In this document: in pieces, positions 19,226 to 30,093 of the stretch | Layout: each line of letters opens with the position of its first letter | How positions within the stretch are numbered: the stretch's first letter is position 1 | Source: Psychromonas marina | GTDB taxonomy: Bacteria > Pseudomonadota > Gammaproteobacteria > Enterobacterales > Psychromonadaceae | NCBI RefSeq assembly: GCF_030161115.1 | Contig: NZ_BSPQ01000010.1 | Coordinates: forward strand, 186,001-250,000 | Direction of reading: 5' to 3' | Length of the DNA: 64,000 nucleotides | The notes under the pieces: generated by a model | Databases searched by the model: none | The model's input: the letters and a program-made list of their open reading frames with translations, nothing else | What the model was told of the DNA's origin: nothing | Made by a program: the position numbers and the translations under genes

Positions 19226-20053
19226 TTGCGTATTGATGACGCATTAGTATGGGCAAAATTCTTGTTATCAACCAGTGATTCTCCACTGCTTGATGCGCAA
19301 GTTTTACTTGCCCATGTATTAGAAAAAGAGACCGTTTACCTGATGACATGGCCAGAGCGAGACCTTTCGGCTGAGCAAAAAAGTGCTTTTGAAGCACTTG
19401 TTGAGCAGCGTCTTAATGGTGTTCCTGTGGCACATCTTACCGGAACACGTGAGTTTTGGTCATTGCCGTTAAAGGTCAACGATTCGACGCTAATTCCTCG
19501 TCCAGATACTGAAATATTGGTAGAAACGGCACTTGGATTTTGTGCTCCTAACGCAACCATTTTAGATTTAGGTACGGGCACTGGGGCGATTATTTTAGCT
19601 TTGGCGAGTGAGTTACCTTTAGCGACTTGTTGCGCGGTTGATTTTAGTGATGATGCGGTACAGCTTGCACGTGAAAATGCAGCGATGCTTAATATCAATA
19701 ACGTCACAATCTCGCAAAGCGATTGGTTTGGAAGTGTGCAGGGACAGTTTGATGTGATTGTATCAAACCCGCCTTACATTGATGAAAATGATCATCATTT
19801 AAAAAAAGGTGATGTACGTTTTGAACCACTTTCAGCATTAGTCGCATCGGAAAATGGGTTATCGGATATTCGTTTAATTGCGCAACAAGCGCGTGACTAT
19901 TTAAATGAAAATGGTTGCTTACTGATTGAACATGGTTTCGAGCAAGGGAATGCAGTACGCGAGATATTTTCTCAATTGGCGTATGGCAATATTAAAACAA
20001 TAAAAGATTATGGTGATAACGATCGCATCACTATCGCAACTTATAAGAGATAA
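19226..20053 (+). CDS. prmC: Release factor glutamine methyltransferase PrmC
   Basis: A 275-residue SAM-dependent enzyme that N5-methylates the GGQ glutamine of RF1 and RF2, here encoded next to its substrate. It has the SAM-binding ILDLGTGTGAIILALA and the substrate-binding NPPY motif (SNPPYIDEND, Asn181). The coding frame begins with TTG directly after the prfA stop, with a weak AGGGTG site inside the end of prfA, which suggests tight translational coupling. Length is as in E. coli (277). Confidence 0.96.
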   Translation: MRIDDALVWAKFLLSTSDSPLLDAQVLLAHVLEKETVYLMTWPERDLSAEQKSAFEALVEQRLNGVPVAHLTGTREFWSLPLKVNDSTLIPRPDTEILVETALGFCAPNATILDLGTGTGAIILALASELPLATCCAVDFSDDAVQLARENAAMLNINNVTISQSDWFGSVQGQFDVIVSNPPYIDENDHHLKKGDVRFEPLSALVASENGLSDIRLIAQQARDYLNENGCLLIEHGFEQGNAVREIFSQLAYGNIKTIKDYGDNDRITIATYKR

Positions 20054-20056
20054 ACA

Positions 20057-20443
20057 ATGTACGGTTTTTTAAAACATACACATTTAACCCTAATTTTAAT
20101 TGCAGTTGTTCTATTCATTGTTAATTTTTACTGGCTTAAAACTGGCCATAAAAATGCACAGAAAGCTGTTTTTCAAAAAGTATTATTGCATACACACCTA
20201 ACGATTGTATTACTGGGTGCAGGGCTTTTGTGGTTATTACATATCAATCCATTTGCAGAACACGGCTATTGGGCTTTAGAAAAAATCATTGCCTTTGGTG
20301 CTTATATTGCCATGGTCAAAAGTGCGTTAAATGAAAACAAATCAACCAAGTTACAAGTCATTAGTTTTATTGGTGCATTTGGTTGGTTAGCATATATTGG
20401 CAAGTTGGCAATCACCAAACAAGCCATTTTACTCGTAGGATAA
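20057..20443 (+). CDS. SirB2-family inner-membrane protein
   Basis: A 128-residue protein with four hydrophobic segments, starting MYGFLKHTHLTLILIAVVLFIVNFYWL and containing the family's HTHLTIVLLGAGLLWLLHINPF block. SirB2 was named as an invasion gene expression up-regulator in Salmonella, but its biochemical role is unknown. It is 3 bp after prmC and 4 bp before the sirB1-like gene, so clearly within the operon. Confidence 0.85.
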   Translation: MYGFLKHTHLTLILIAVVLFIVNFYWLKTGHKNAQKAVFQKVLLHTHLTIVLLGAGLLWLLHINPFAEHGYWALEKIIAFGAYIAMVKSALNENKSTKLQVISFIGAFGWLAYIGKLAITKQAILLVG

Positions 20444-20447
20444 ACAA

Positions 20448-21302
20448 GTGACTGATACCTCTTTAGAAATCGTTCACTCAAGTGAGCCTATTTTAACCTT
20501 GATGAACGAAAATTTTGATTTTGAAAACAGCAGTTTACTGAAAGCTGTATTAACAGTTGAATCTGAAATTACGGGTTTAAACATCTCTAAATTTGAAGAT
20601 AGTTTACGCTTACAGCAATTAGTGATTAGTTCTAAGCTCGCAAATTTTGATCATGCAAATAAAGAAAAGCTACTTGCTCTGCTCGATATTTTATATCAAC
20701 AGCAGGGATATGAAGGCGATTGGAAAGCATTTTTCAAAGTAAAAAATGCACTTATTTCACGTGTATTTGCACGTCGCAAAGGCATTCCTATTAGCTTGGG
20801 TATTTTACTGCTGGATTTTTTACAGCTATGTGATTTTGATGTGCAGGGGATCTGTTTCCCGAGTGGTTTCTTAATCCATATTACGCTAGAAGATGAGGTC
20901 GTTTATCTGGACCCGTTCACTGGCGAGTTAGCAAGCTGGGAGTTACTTGAGCTAAGAGTACGCGGTCAATTAGGAAACCATGCCAAGCTTACCCTCGACA
21001 TGGTTAAACCAGATAGCCACGAAACGATTGTTAAGCGCTTTCTTAATGTGTTAAAAGCCGCTTATATTCAGGCTGAAAATATTGAAGTTGCACTGTTGTG
21101 CAGTGATATTTTGTTAAGGCTAGACCCTGATGATGCCTATGAAGTGCGAGATCGCGGTTTTCTGTTTCAACAACTAGACTGTTTAAGTTTAGCGCGTGAT
21201 GATTTTGAATTTTTCATGAAGCAACACCCTAAGGACCCAATAGTTCATATTTTACAAAAACAGATTGAAGAGATGAACTTTGATAATCAGGTAATGCACT
21301 AG
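20448..21302 (+). CDS. SirB1-family transglutaminase-like/TPR protein
   Basis: A 284-residue soluble protein. Residues 40-180 are the transglutaminase-like SirB1 domain (LLDILYQQQGYEGDWKAFFKVKNALISRVFARRKGIPISLGILLLDF ... GICFPSGFLIHI ... VYLDPFTGELAS). The C-terminal part has TPR-like helices (ALLCSDILLRLDPDDAYEVRDRGFLFQQLDCLSLARDDFEFFMKQHPKDP). No cellular role is established. It begins with GTG 4 bp after the SirB2 stop. Association with prmC and kdsA is conserved in gammaproteobacteria. Confidence 0.87.
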   Translation: MTDTSLEIVHSSEPILTLMNENFDFENSSLLKAVLTVESEITGLNISKFEDSLRLQQLVISSKLANFDHANKEKLLALLDILYQQQGYEGDWKAFFKVKNALISRVFARRKGIPISLGILLLDFLQLCDFDVQGICFPSGFLIHITLEDEVVYLDPFTGELASWELLELRVRGQLGNHAKLTLDMVKPDSHETIVKRFLNVLKAAYIQAENIEVALLCSDILLRLDPDDAYEVRDRGFLFQQLDCLSLARDDFEFFMKQHPKDPIVHILQKQIEEMNFDNQVMH

Positions 21303-21361
21303 CATTAGGCGAAGCGTTGTTATCTGATATTTGTATCGCCTGTTCTATCTTTACAGGCTAA

Positions 21362-22648
<1,287 letters not shown>

Positions 22649-22655
<7 letters not shown>

Positions 22656-23746
22656 GTATTTTATTATATTGTCGCCCCGGTTTTGAAAATGACTGTGCAA
22701 ACGAAATTCAAGACAAGGCGTCAGAATTAGAGATATTCGGATATATCAAAACAGTACGCCACAGTGGTTATGTGTTTTATCAATGCTACAACCCAGATGA
22801 AGTGGAAAATTTAGCACAATCAATCGATTATGCTCAGCTTATTTTTGCCCGTCAAATGATCGTGGTAAAAGCGTTTGTAGAAAATTTACCACTTGAAGAT
22901 CGCATTAGCCCTATTCTGGAAGTGACACGTGATATGCCAATGGGTGGCGATATTTACGTTGAAACACCGGAAGGCGACGAAACCAAGCCGTTATTGACAT
23001 TTTGCCGAAAATTCACCGTGCCGCTGCGCCAAAAATTGAAAAAACAGAATAGTTTGACGACAAAAGATAATCCGACACGTATCTACTATCATCTTTGTTT
23101 TTTAGATAATCAGTCGGCTTACATTGGTTATTCAATACCAGGTAATCGCAGTGAATTGTACATGGGGATTGCACGCTTACGTTTCCCAAGTGAAGCACCA
23201 AGTCGTTCAACGTTAAAACTTGATGAAGCATTCCAAGTGTTTTTAACTCCGGAAGAGCAAGAAACGCGTTTAACTTCAGGTATGCGTGCGGTAGATTTAG
23301 GCGCCTGCCCAGGTGGGTGGACCTATCAGTTAGTACGTCGTGGCATGTTTGTTAGTTGTGTTGATAATGGTGCCATGGCTGAAAGTCTCATGGAATCAGG
23401 GCAAATTACCCACTATATGGAAGATGGTTTTAAATTTGAACCTGAACGTAAGAACATCGATTGGTTAGTTTGTGACATGATTGAAAAGCCAAAGCGTGTT
23501 GCTAAGTTAATGGCGAAATGGTTAATTGAAGGATGGTGTAAAGAAGCTATATTCAACCTTAAATTACCAATGAAGAAACGTTACCAAGAAGCATCACAGG
23601 ACTTAAAAATCCTGACAGATATGTTAGAAGAGGCAGGCATGACCTACCAACTTCAAGCAAAACACCTTTACCATGATCGTGAAGAGATAACCGTACATGT
23701 TAGCTTAATAGGCAATGTATGGGGTAATGTTAAGAACGAAAAGTAG
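22649..23746 (+). CDS. rlmM: 23S rRNA (cytidine-2498-2'-O)-methyltransferase RlmM
   Basis: A 365-residue SAM-dependent RNA methyltransferase that modifies C2498 in the peptidyl transferase centre. It has an N-terminal THUMP-like part (GILLYCRPGFENDCANEIQDKASELEIFGYIKT) and a Rossmann methyltransferase core (SGMRAVDLGACPGGWTYQLVRRGMFVSCVDNG, WLVCDMIEKPKRVAKLMAKWL, FNLKLPMKKRYQE) with the K-D-K-x type catalytic residues. Length is as in E. coli (366). The ATG lies inside the end of the DUF423 gene. A strong terminator follows. Confidence 0.96.
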
Positions 23747-23761
23747 TTTTAAAATAACATG

Positions 23762-23792
23762 ATGGCAGGCGATTAAGTCTGCCATTTTTTTT
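23762..23792 (+). terminator. Rho-independent terminator of rlmM
   Basis: A seven-pair stem, atggcag (23762-23768) with ctgccat (23779-23785), is followed by a run of T residues. It separates the hemA-to-rlmM cluster from murQ. Confidence 0.85.
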
Positions 23793-23804
23793 AGAGTGAC
23801 CTGC

Positions 23805-24704
23805 ATGAAAATTGATTTAACTAAACTTGTGACTGAGAGTCGCAATGTTGCTTCTGGGAAAATAGATACCTTATCAACACTTGATATGCTTACGGTAATC
23901 AATAATGAAGATAAAAGCGTTGCCTTTGCCGTTGAAAAAACATTACCTGAAATAGCTAAATTAGTGGATGCCGTTGCCGTTGCTTTTTCACAGGGCGGAC
24001 GTTTAATTTATAGTGGTGCGGGTACCTCGGGTCGTTTAGGTATTTTAGATGCAAGCGAATGTCCGCCAACTTTTGGTTCAGATCCCTCAACGGTGGTTGG
24101 CCTCATTGCAGGTGGTAAACCTGCAATTTTGAAAGCGGTTGAAAATGCAGAAGACAATGCTCTGCTGGGTGCAAAAGATCTGCAAGATATATCATTTAAT
24201 AAAAATGATGTATTAGTGGGCATTGCAGCGAGTGGGCGGACGCCTTACGTTATAGGTGCAATGCAATATGCACTAACGCAGGGGGCGACAGTCGGTTGTA
24301 TCAGTTGTAATCCATCAAGTCTAATGACTGAGTTAGCACAAATTGCAATCACTCCGGTGGTTGGTGCTGAGGTGGTAACGGGCTCTTCGCGCATGAAGGC
24401 GGGTACCGCACAAAAACTAGTACTCAATATGCTAACGACCGGTGCGATGATTAAAGCGGGCAAAGTATTCGGCAATTTAATGGTTGATGTTGAAGCGACC
24501 AATGCAAAGCTAGTACAAAGACAAAAAAATATTGTAGTACAAGCAACGGAATGTACACTCGAAATTGCTGAAAAAGCGCTAACGGCTTGTGATTTTCACT
24601 GCAAAACAGCGATTGTGATGGTATTACTTAATATCGATGCGACAGCAGCTAAACAAAAATTATCGACTGCAGGTGGTTTTATTCGCAGTGCATTGAAAGA
24701 GTAA
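23805..24704 (+). CDS. murQ: N-acetylmuramic acid 6-phosphate etherase MurQ
   Basis: A 299-residue SIS-domain lyase that cleaves MurNAc-6-phosphate to GlcNAc-6-phosphate and lactate in cell-wall recycling. Diagnostic blocks are [27 protein letters not shown] (sugar-phosphate binding and catalytic Glu), [16 protein letters not shown] and [31 protein letters not shown] take ATG 23805 ([11 protein letters not shown]) as start; a GTG at 23796 would add three residues. The downstream yohJ-like gene follows at 12 bp, so the three genes probably form one transcript. No MurNAc permease is nearby. Confidence 0.95.
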   Translation: MKIDLTKLVTESRNVASGKIDTLSTLDMLTVINNEDKSVAFAVEKTLPEIAKLVDAVAVAFSQGGRLIYSGAGTSGRLGILDASECPPTFGSDPSTVVGLIAGGKPAILKAVENAEDNALLGAKDLQDISFNKNDVLVGIAASGRTPYVIGAMQYALTQGATVGCISCNPSSLMTELAQIAITPVVGAEVVTGSSRMKAGTAQKLVLNMLTTGAMIKAGKVFGNLMVDVEATNAKLVQRQKNIVVQATECTLEIAEKALTACDFHCKTAIVMVLLNIDATAAKQKLSTAGGFIRSALKE

Positions 24705-24716
24705 GTGAGAATTAAT

Positions 24717-25091
24717 ATGTCAAAGTTACTAATGAGTACCTTTATTTTCCTAAGGGGATTTTTCATTATCCTTCTATTTCTAGTCGTCGGGAAAGTGATC
24801 AGTGCACAATTACCTATCATTTTCCCAGGTAGTATTATCGGTCTTATTCTTCTGTTTTTTTCCTTAACGACGGGTTTAATAAAGCTAAAATGGGTATTTA
24901 CCACGGCTGATTTTCTGCTTAAATATATGGTTATCTTATTTATCCCGTTGGCCGTTGGCTTGATAAACTACTTTGACCTATTGATGGATGATTGGGTCGT
25001 GATTCTATTTTCTCTCTTTTTTGGTTCGTTTGTGACCATGTTTAGTGTTGGTCATCTTTTTCAATTTTTAAACAAACGCTACCGAGGTTAA
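24717..25091 (+). CDS. yohJ: CidA/LrgA-family membrane protein (YohJ-like)
   Basis: A 124-residue holin-like membrane protein with four hydrophobic segments. IILLFLVVGKVISAQLPIIFPGSIIGLILLFFSLTTGLIKLKWV is the LrgA/CidA/YohJ signature. Such proteins work with an LrgB/YohK partner, encoded 1 bp downstream. In some bacteria they affect autolysis or pyruvate movement; in gammaproteobacteria the role is not settled. ATG 24717 follows a purine-rich site; the GTG at 24705 is less likely. Confidence 0.87.
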   Translation: MSKLLMSTFIFLRGFFIILLFLVVGKVISAQLPIIFPGSIIGLILLFFSLTTGLIKLKWVFTTADFLLKYMVILFIPLAVGLINYFDLLMDDWVVILFSLFFGSFVTMFSVGHLFQFLNKRYRG

Positions 25092-25092
25092 T

Positions 25093-25776
25093 ATGTTTTT
25101 CTATATTGCATTACCATTAACGTTAATTATTTTCTTTCTAAGTAAACGTTTATACGACTTTAAACCTTGGGCATTCTTACATCCATTTCTTGTTTCTGTA
25201 GTGGTGTTGATCGCTTTGCACCTTTTACTAAACTTAGATTTTTCACAATATCAGTCGGGTACCTTAGTGCTTACTAAGTTATTAGAACCTGCTGTTGTTG
25301 CGTTGGCTATCCCGCTGTTTATGGCATTGCATTTGATCAGACAAAAGCTTGGCATTATTCTGTTAAGCTGCTTACTTGCTGTTTGTATTTCATTCACAAT
25401 TGCATTTTTTATTCTGCCTATTATCGGAGCCGATTTACAAACATCCGCCTCATTATCAGTGCAGTCGATTACTACGGCGATAGCGGTGGAAGTCAGCCAC
25501 TCACTCGGCGGTATTGTTTCACTTACCGCTGCGATGGTTGTTTTTGCAGGTTTATTAGGTTCAACAGTGGGTAAAGTCTTTTTGCATAAAGTAGGCGTAA
25601 AAGACAAACATGCAGTTGGTATTGCTATCGGCTGTGCATCACATGCTTTGGGTACAGCGAAGCTGTTAGAGGCTGAAGAGCATCAAGAAGAAGCCGCTTT
25701 CTCCTCATTAGCGTTAATCGTCTGCGCTATCTTCTCTGCGTTGCTCATTCCTCTTTTTTACTCACTACTTTTTTAA
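25093..25776 (+). CDS. yohK: LrgB/YohK-family membrane protein
   Basis: A 227-residue membrane protein with about seven hydrophobic segments. The block SVQSITTAIAVEVSHSLGGIVSLTAAMVVFAGLLGSTVG and AVGIAIGCASHALGTAKLLEAEEHQEEAAFSSLALIVCAI are diagnostic for LrgB/YohK. It is the second half of the yohJK pair, one base after yohJ. Its co-location with murQ suggests a link to cell-wall turnover, which is inference. Confidence 0.9.
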   Translation: MFFYIALPLTLIIFFLSKRLYDFKPWAFLHPFLVSVVVLIALHLLLNLDFSQYQSGTLVLTKLLEPAVVALAIPLFMALHLIRQKLGIILLSCLLAVCISFTIAFFILPIIGADLQTSASLSVQSITTAIAVEVSHSLGGIVSLTAAMVVFAGLLGSTVGKVFLHKVGVKDKHAVGIAIGCASHALGTAKLLEAEEHQEEAAFSSLALIVCAIFSALLIPLFYSLLF

Positions 25777-26026
25777 TTTATGGCGTAGTTGAGCTATTAA
25801 GGTGGGCGATCATTATTGCGCTAACATTTGTTGTTGTGCAGTTATTGATCGGCAACTTTAGCGAGTTAAAGTTGCCTGCTTCTTGATAATAATCCGCATC
25901 GCTGCCACATATCTCTTGTTATATTCGAACGTAATAATCAGCTATTGATTTATTATTAGCTTTACACCAACAGCATATTTTGGCCTTTAGATTTAATGAA
26001 ATGGTATAACTTCTATTTACAGAGAC

Positions 26027-26054
26027 AAAAAAACCGACAAAAGTCGGTTTTTTT
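26027..26054. terminator. Bidirectional terminator between yohK and purN
   Basis: A 12-pair stem, aaaaaaaccgac (26027-26038) with gtcggttttttt (26043-26054), has a 4-base loop. A-run on one side and T-run on the other make it functional in both directions for the converging genes. The rest of the gap 25777-26026 shows nothing else. Confidence 0.88.
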
Positions 26055-26075
26055 AAAGGCGATGATTAAGTCAAA

Positions 26076-26729
26076 TTAATCGGCAGCATAACCATTTTCT
26101 GGTAATGCTTTACCATCTAATATTGCTTGGTTACCTTGCATCGTTAAACGCTCGGCTAAGAACCATTGTGCAACCAGCGGATAGATCAAATGCTCTTGTG
26201 TTAATACACGTTCGCGTAAGTCTTCTGCTGTGTCGTTGCTAAATACAGGCACTTTAGCTTGTAGTACGATAGGACCACTATCTAGCTCTGGTGTTACAAA
26301 ATGCACAGAAGCACCATGTACTTCATCTTTGGCGTCGATAGCACGCTGATGAGTATTAATACCTGTATATTTAGGCAACAAAGAGGGGTGGATATTGATC
26401 ATTTTACCTAGGTATTTAGTGACAAATTCCGAGGTTAAAATACGCATAAAACCAGCTAAAATAATCAGATCTGGTTGTAGCTTATCAATCTCTGCAGCTA
26501 ATAATGCATCGTACTCTTCGCGAGAAGCAATACCTTTACTTGCGACAACGATAGACTCAATGCCTGCATCGCTTGCACGTTGCAGACCAAAAGCATCAGC
26601 TTTGTTACTAATAACGGCAACAATTTCAGTTTGCTTATTATCTAGGGCTTGGTTATGTAATTTATCAACGATAGCTTGTAGATTAGTACCACTACCTGAG
26701 ATAAGTATAACAATCTTTTTAGTTGCCAT
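26076..26729 (-). CDS. purN: Phosphoribosylglycinamide formyltransferase PurN
   Basis: A 217-residue enzyme that formylates GAR with 10-formyl-THF in purine synthesis. The start KKIVILISGSGTNLQAIVDKL, the catalytic INIHPSLLPKYTGINTHQRAIDAKDEVHGASVHFVTPELDSGPIVLQ (Asn-His-Asp set) and the length are standard. It follows purM with a 4 bp gap on the minus strand and is co-transcribed with it. Confidence 0.97.
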   Translation of the reverse strand: MATKKIVILISGSGTNLQAIVDKLHNQALDNKQTEIVAVISNKADAFGLQRASDAGIESIVVASKGIASREEYDALLAAEIDKLQPDLIILAGFMRILTSEFVTKYLGKMINIHPSLLPKYTGINTHQRAIDAKDEVHGASVHFVTPELDSGPIVLQAKVPVFSNDTAEDLRERVLTQEHLIYPLVAQWFLAERLTMQGNQAILDGKALPENGYAAD

Positions 26730-26733
26730 AATA

Positions 26734-27774
26734 TTAGTTAATCTCTACTTGTGCTTCGCCTTCTGCAGCGTCTTCGATGTGACCTAATACCCAAGCGTTT
26801 TCACCTTGAGCAGTTAGAATCTCTACTGCTTTCTCTTTCTCAGAAGCAGGAACAACAATCATCAGACCAACACCACAGTTAAATGTGCGGTACATCTCTT
26901 CAGTTTCTACGTTACCGTTTTCTTGTAACCAGTTGAAGATTGCAGGCCATTCCCAGCTTTTACCATCTACAACCGCTTTGCTGCCAGCAGGTAATACGCG
27001 TGGAATATTTTCCCAGAAACCACCACCTGTGATATGCGAAATAGCATGTACAGGACAGTTTTTAAGAAGTTCTAATGTAGATTTAACGTAAATTTTAGTC
27101 GGTGTTAACAATGTATCACCTAGCGTTGAGTCACCGAATGGTGCGCTTGTATCAGCTTTTGATACTTCTAAAATTTTACGTACTAACGAGTAACCGTTAG
27201 AGTGAGGACCGCTTGAACCAACAGCGATAAGTGCATCACCAGCGGCAACTTTAGTACCGTCGATTGCTTCAGATTTTTCAACAACACCAACACAGAAACC
27301 AGCGATATCGTAATCATCGCCTTCGTACATACCAGGCATTTCAGCAGTTTCACCACCGATTAATGAACAGTTAGATTGTAAACAACCTTCGCCGATACCA
27401 GTTACTACGTCTGCTGCAACATCAACGTCGAGCTTACCTGTTGCATAGTAGTCTAAGAAAAAGAGAGGCTCAGCACCTTGAACAATAAGATCATTTACAC
27501 ACATAGCAACTAAATCGATGCCAACTGTGTCATGTTTTTTAAGGTCAATCGCTAAACGAAGTTTTGTGCCTACACCGTCAGTGCCTGCAACTAATAAAGG
27601 CTCTTTGTAGCCAGTTGGTAGTTGACATAATGCACCGAAACCACCTAAACCACCCATTACTTCAGGGCGTTTAGTGCGTTTGGCTACACCTTTAATACGT
27701 TCAACTAATGCTGTTCCTGCGTCAATATCTACGCCAGCGTCTTTATAGCTTAAAGAGGTTTTTTCGTTGCTCAC
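26734..27774 (-). CDS. purM: Phosphoribosylformylglycinamidine cyclo-ligase (AIR synthetase)
   Basis: A 346-residue ATP-dependent cyclase for the fifth step of purine synthesis. Core blocks: [101 protein letters not shown] and [17 protein letters not shown] choose the GTG at 27774 ([16 protein letters not shown]) because it gives the normal length and has an AGGA site; a frame open to 27879 would add 35 unlikely residues. It heads the purMN operon. Confidence 0.96.
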   Translation of the reverse strand: MSNEKTSLSYKDAGVDIDAGTALVERIKGVAKRTKRPEVMGGLGGFGALCQLPTGYKEPLLVAGTDGVGTKLRLAIDLKKHDTVGIDLVAMCVNDLIVQGAEPLFFLDYYATGKLDVDVAADVVTGIGEGCLQSNCSLIGGETAEMPGMYEGDDYDIAGFCVGVVEKSEAIDGTKVAAGDALIAVGSSGPHSNGYSLVRKILEVSKADTSAPFGDSTLGDTLLTPTKIYVKSTLELLKNCPVHAISHITGGGFWENIPRVLPAGSKAVVDGKSWEWPAIFNWLQENGNVETEEMYRTFNCGVGLMIVVPASEKEKAVEILTAQGENAWVLGHIEDAAEGEAQVEIN

Positions 27775-28215
27775 TTGCAATCCTCGCAATTTAATTGTGA
27801 AAGCGGTTATCGCTATCACTTTAGGGGTAAAATAACGGCTAAATTCCTGCGCGCATTTTACAGTCATAGCTGTTATCAATCAAGGAGCTTTATTCGTTAC
27901 TCGCTCAGTTTTCAAGCAAATGACAAGCGAAAAGGATAGTGACTTAAATGTGAAGATTATCTCATCCATTATGGACAGTCATTTTTGTTTTACAGAATGA
28001 TTAGTAAATTGTTCATTAATATAAGGTGTTGTCTTTTTAAGCATAATTGAACTGTTTGGTTTAATCTTTGTGGGAGGATGATTTAAAAGTGCGAAATAAA
28101 AGCAATATTGATAATTTAAACGAATATTTCAGTGTTTAATGTTGTTTATCGTCTTGCATTCATCGATGATCTGCTTATGATCTAAGTTCAACTTTATTCT
28201 AGGTGATGGTACCAA
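27775..28215. other. Divergent intergenic region purM / DUF2066, 441 bp
   Basis: Should contain the promoters of purM (minus) and of the DUF2066-hda pair (plus). I looked for a PurR operator as in the E. coli purMN region and found no good match. The segment is AT-rich with no clear hairpin or repeat. Confidence 0.5.
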
Positions 28216-29343
28216 ATGACTCTTACATCTATTAAACGAATTTTATTCACATTAATGTTCACTTTTTCGGCGGTGGTGAATGCACAACAATTAGCCAGTC
28301 CTTATCAGGGCAGTGTAGTTGTTGGTGAGTCTAGCGAAGCAAAACTGAAAGAACTGGCGCTAAAACAGGTTTTAGTGAAAGTATCCGGTAATACCGATAT
28401 AAGCAAAAATGATGAAACGACAAAGCTGTTGAAGAAAACACAACAGATGATCTCGCAATATGGTTATCGCTCAATTGAGGGTGAAGAATACTTTTCAGTG
28501 GTCTTTGATAGAAACAAAATCAATCAAGCCTTGAAAGATATGCAGCAACCAATTTGGGGTGATACACGTCCTACTACATTAATTTGGTTAATTAATAATA
28601 ATAAATTGGTTTCTGATAATCAGGTTAAAGCGCAAAATGATCTGCTATTAAGTAATGCAGTAAAAGAAACTGAGCTAGCGCGTGGTATACGTGTGCAGTT
28701 TCCATTGATGGACCTAGAAGATAATTTAGCGCTTTCTGTCTCTGATGTTAAAGGGCGTTTTTATGATCAACTCAGTAGTGCCTCTTCACGTTATGAGCGC
28801 AGCCACTTTGTTGCCGCTGAGTTACAAAATATCGGCAATGATCGTTGGAAATTAAATTGGCAATTACTACAAACGACTGGCAACTTAAAACAGAGCAAAA
28901 ACTTATTGAGTGAAGAGTACGTTGACAGTCAAGCCGCTGTCATGGAAAAAATGATCAATGCCATTGCTGATTATTATGCAGCACAATATGCCGTTGTTGA
29001 TAATAAAGGTGAAAAATTCACCCAGGTATTGCACATCGATGGTATCAATTCATTAACCGAGTTATCTAAATTAAATAATGTATTGAAAAACCTTCAAGTT
29101 ATCTCTACATATAATGTGGTTTCTGCACAAGGACAGCAACTCTCTGTTGCGGTTAAAATAAATGGCAGTATTGAGAGCTTTGAAAATACCTTAAGCGCAC
29201 ACCCTCATTTACAGATGCAAACAAGATCGATGACAGATACCTCCCCGTTAACTACGGAAACGATCGACACGGGTGATAGCGAATCATTAACAGATATCCC
29301 TGACAGCGCGCATAGCAACGCACTTTACTTTAATTGGCGTTAA
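28216..29343 (+). CDS. DUF2066 domain-containing exported protein
   Basis: A 375-residue protein with a cleavable signal (MTLTSIKRILFTLMFTFSAVVNA, then QQLASPYQGSVVV). The early part YQGSVVVGESSEAKLKELALKQVLVKVSGNTDI is the DUF2066 start. The middle has short beta-rich repeats and a Ser/Thr-rich C-terminus (SMTDTSPLTTETIDTGDSESL). It is probably periplasmic. Function unknown, but it is commonly encoded between purM and hda in marine gammaproteobacteria, as here. Its stop is 8 bp before the hda ATG. Confidence 0.82.
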   Translation: MTLTSIKRILFTLMFTFSAVVNAQQLASPYQGSVVVGESSEAKLKELALKQVLVKVSGNTDISKNDETTKLLKKTQQMISQYGYRSIEGEEYFSVVFDRNKINQALKDMQQPIWGDTRPTTLIWLINNNKLVSDNQVKAQNDLLLSNAVKETELARGIRVQFPLMDLEDNLALSVSDVKGRFYDQLSSASSRYERSHFVAAELQNIGNDRWKLNWQLLQTTGNLKQSKNLLSEEYVDSQAAVMEKMINAIADYYAAQYAVVDNKGEKFTQVLHIDGINSLTELSKLNNVLKNLQVISTYNVVSAQGQQLSVAVKINGSIESFENTLSAHPHLQMQTRSMTDTSPLTTETIDTGDSESLTDIPDSAHSNALYFNWR

Positions 29344-29351
29344 GAGGAACT

Positions 29352-30080
29352 ATGCCCCAAGACGAATTACGTTTTCAATATCCACTGCTTGCCCTGAAAT
29401 TTCCGGACGATGAGACTTTTGCAAGTTTTTATCCGGGACAAAATTCAGCGCTCTTAACACAGCTTAAAAATAGTGTTGTTGGGAGTGGTGAACCGGTTTT
29501 ATATATGTGGGGTGAATCAGGCAGTGGTCGTTCACACCTTTTACATGCACTGTGCTCTGAAGTTGATGAACGTGGTGACAGTGTTGCTTATATTCCTCTT
29601 CATCACCATCAAGGCATGAGTCTCGATATTTTTGAAAATATGGAAAACATGAGCTTACTTTGCATCGATAACATCGATGCAATCGCTGGTAATAAAAAAT
29701 GGGAAAAAGCACTCTTTGATTTTTATAATCGTTGGGTCGATAACAAAGAACAACGGTCTAAAGGCGCGAGTTTAATTCTTTGTGCGAATAACTTGCCTAA
29801 ACAACTCGGCATTAAGCTTAAAGATCTCGTGTCACGCTTAGAGTGGGGTGCTTGTTATCATTTAGAGCCCTTAAACGATGAAGAAAAATTGGGTGCATTA
29901 CAGCTACGAGCTGAACTTAAAGGCATGAAACTGCCTGTTGATGTGGGCCGTTTCCTATTAAATCGCCTTTCTCGAGAGATGGATCTTTTACTGAATACCT
30001 TAGATCGTCTCGATAACGCTTCCTTAGAAGCGCAGCGTAAACTAACGATTCCCTTTGTAAAAGAGGTACTAGCGCTTTAG
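29352..30080 (+). CDS. hda: DnaA regulatory inactivator Hda
   Basis: A 242-residue AAA+ protein that, with the DNA-loaded sliding clamp, stimulates ATP hydrolysis by DnaA and prevents re-initiation. The PDDETFASFYPGQNSALLTQL start, the nucleotide-binding MWGESGSGRSHLLHALC, the LLCIDNIDAIAG Walker B region and SRLEWGACYHLEPLNDEEKLGALQLRAELKGMKLP are all Hda. The clamp-binding motif, QLSLPL in E. coli, is divergent here: the segment before PDDETF reads FQYPLLALKF. I start at ATG 29352, which has an AGAGGA site; a TTG at 29334 would overlap the upstream gene. Confidence 0.94.
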   Translation: MPQDELRFQYPLLALKFPDDETFASFYPGQNSALLTQLKNSVVGSGEPVLYMWGESGSGRSHLLHALCSEVDERGDSVAYIPLHHHQGMSLDIFENMENMSLLCIDNIDAIAGNKKWEKALFDFYNRWVDNKEQRSKGASLILCANNLPKQLGIKLKDLVSRLEWGACYHLEPLNDEEKLGALQLRAELKGMKLPVDVGRFLLNRLSREMDLLLNTLDRLDNASLEAQRKLTIPFVKEVLAL

Positions 30081-30093
30081 CGTGAGTACCTTT

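Noticed and set aside
27775..28215. PurR operator before purM
   Set aside because: I searched both strands by eye for ACGCAAACGTTTGCGT-like sequences and found no acceptable match.
28723..28738. Operator-like aatttagcgctttctg outside the glucan locus
   Set aside because: Only the right half matches, the left arm does not, and it lies inside the DUF2066 coding sequence.
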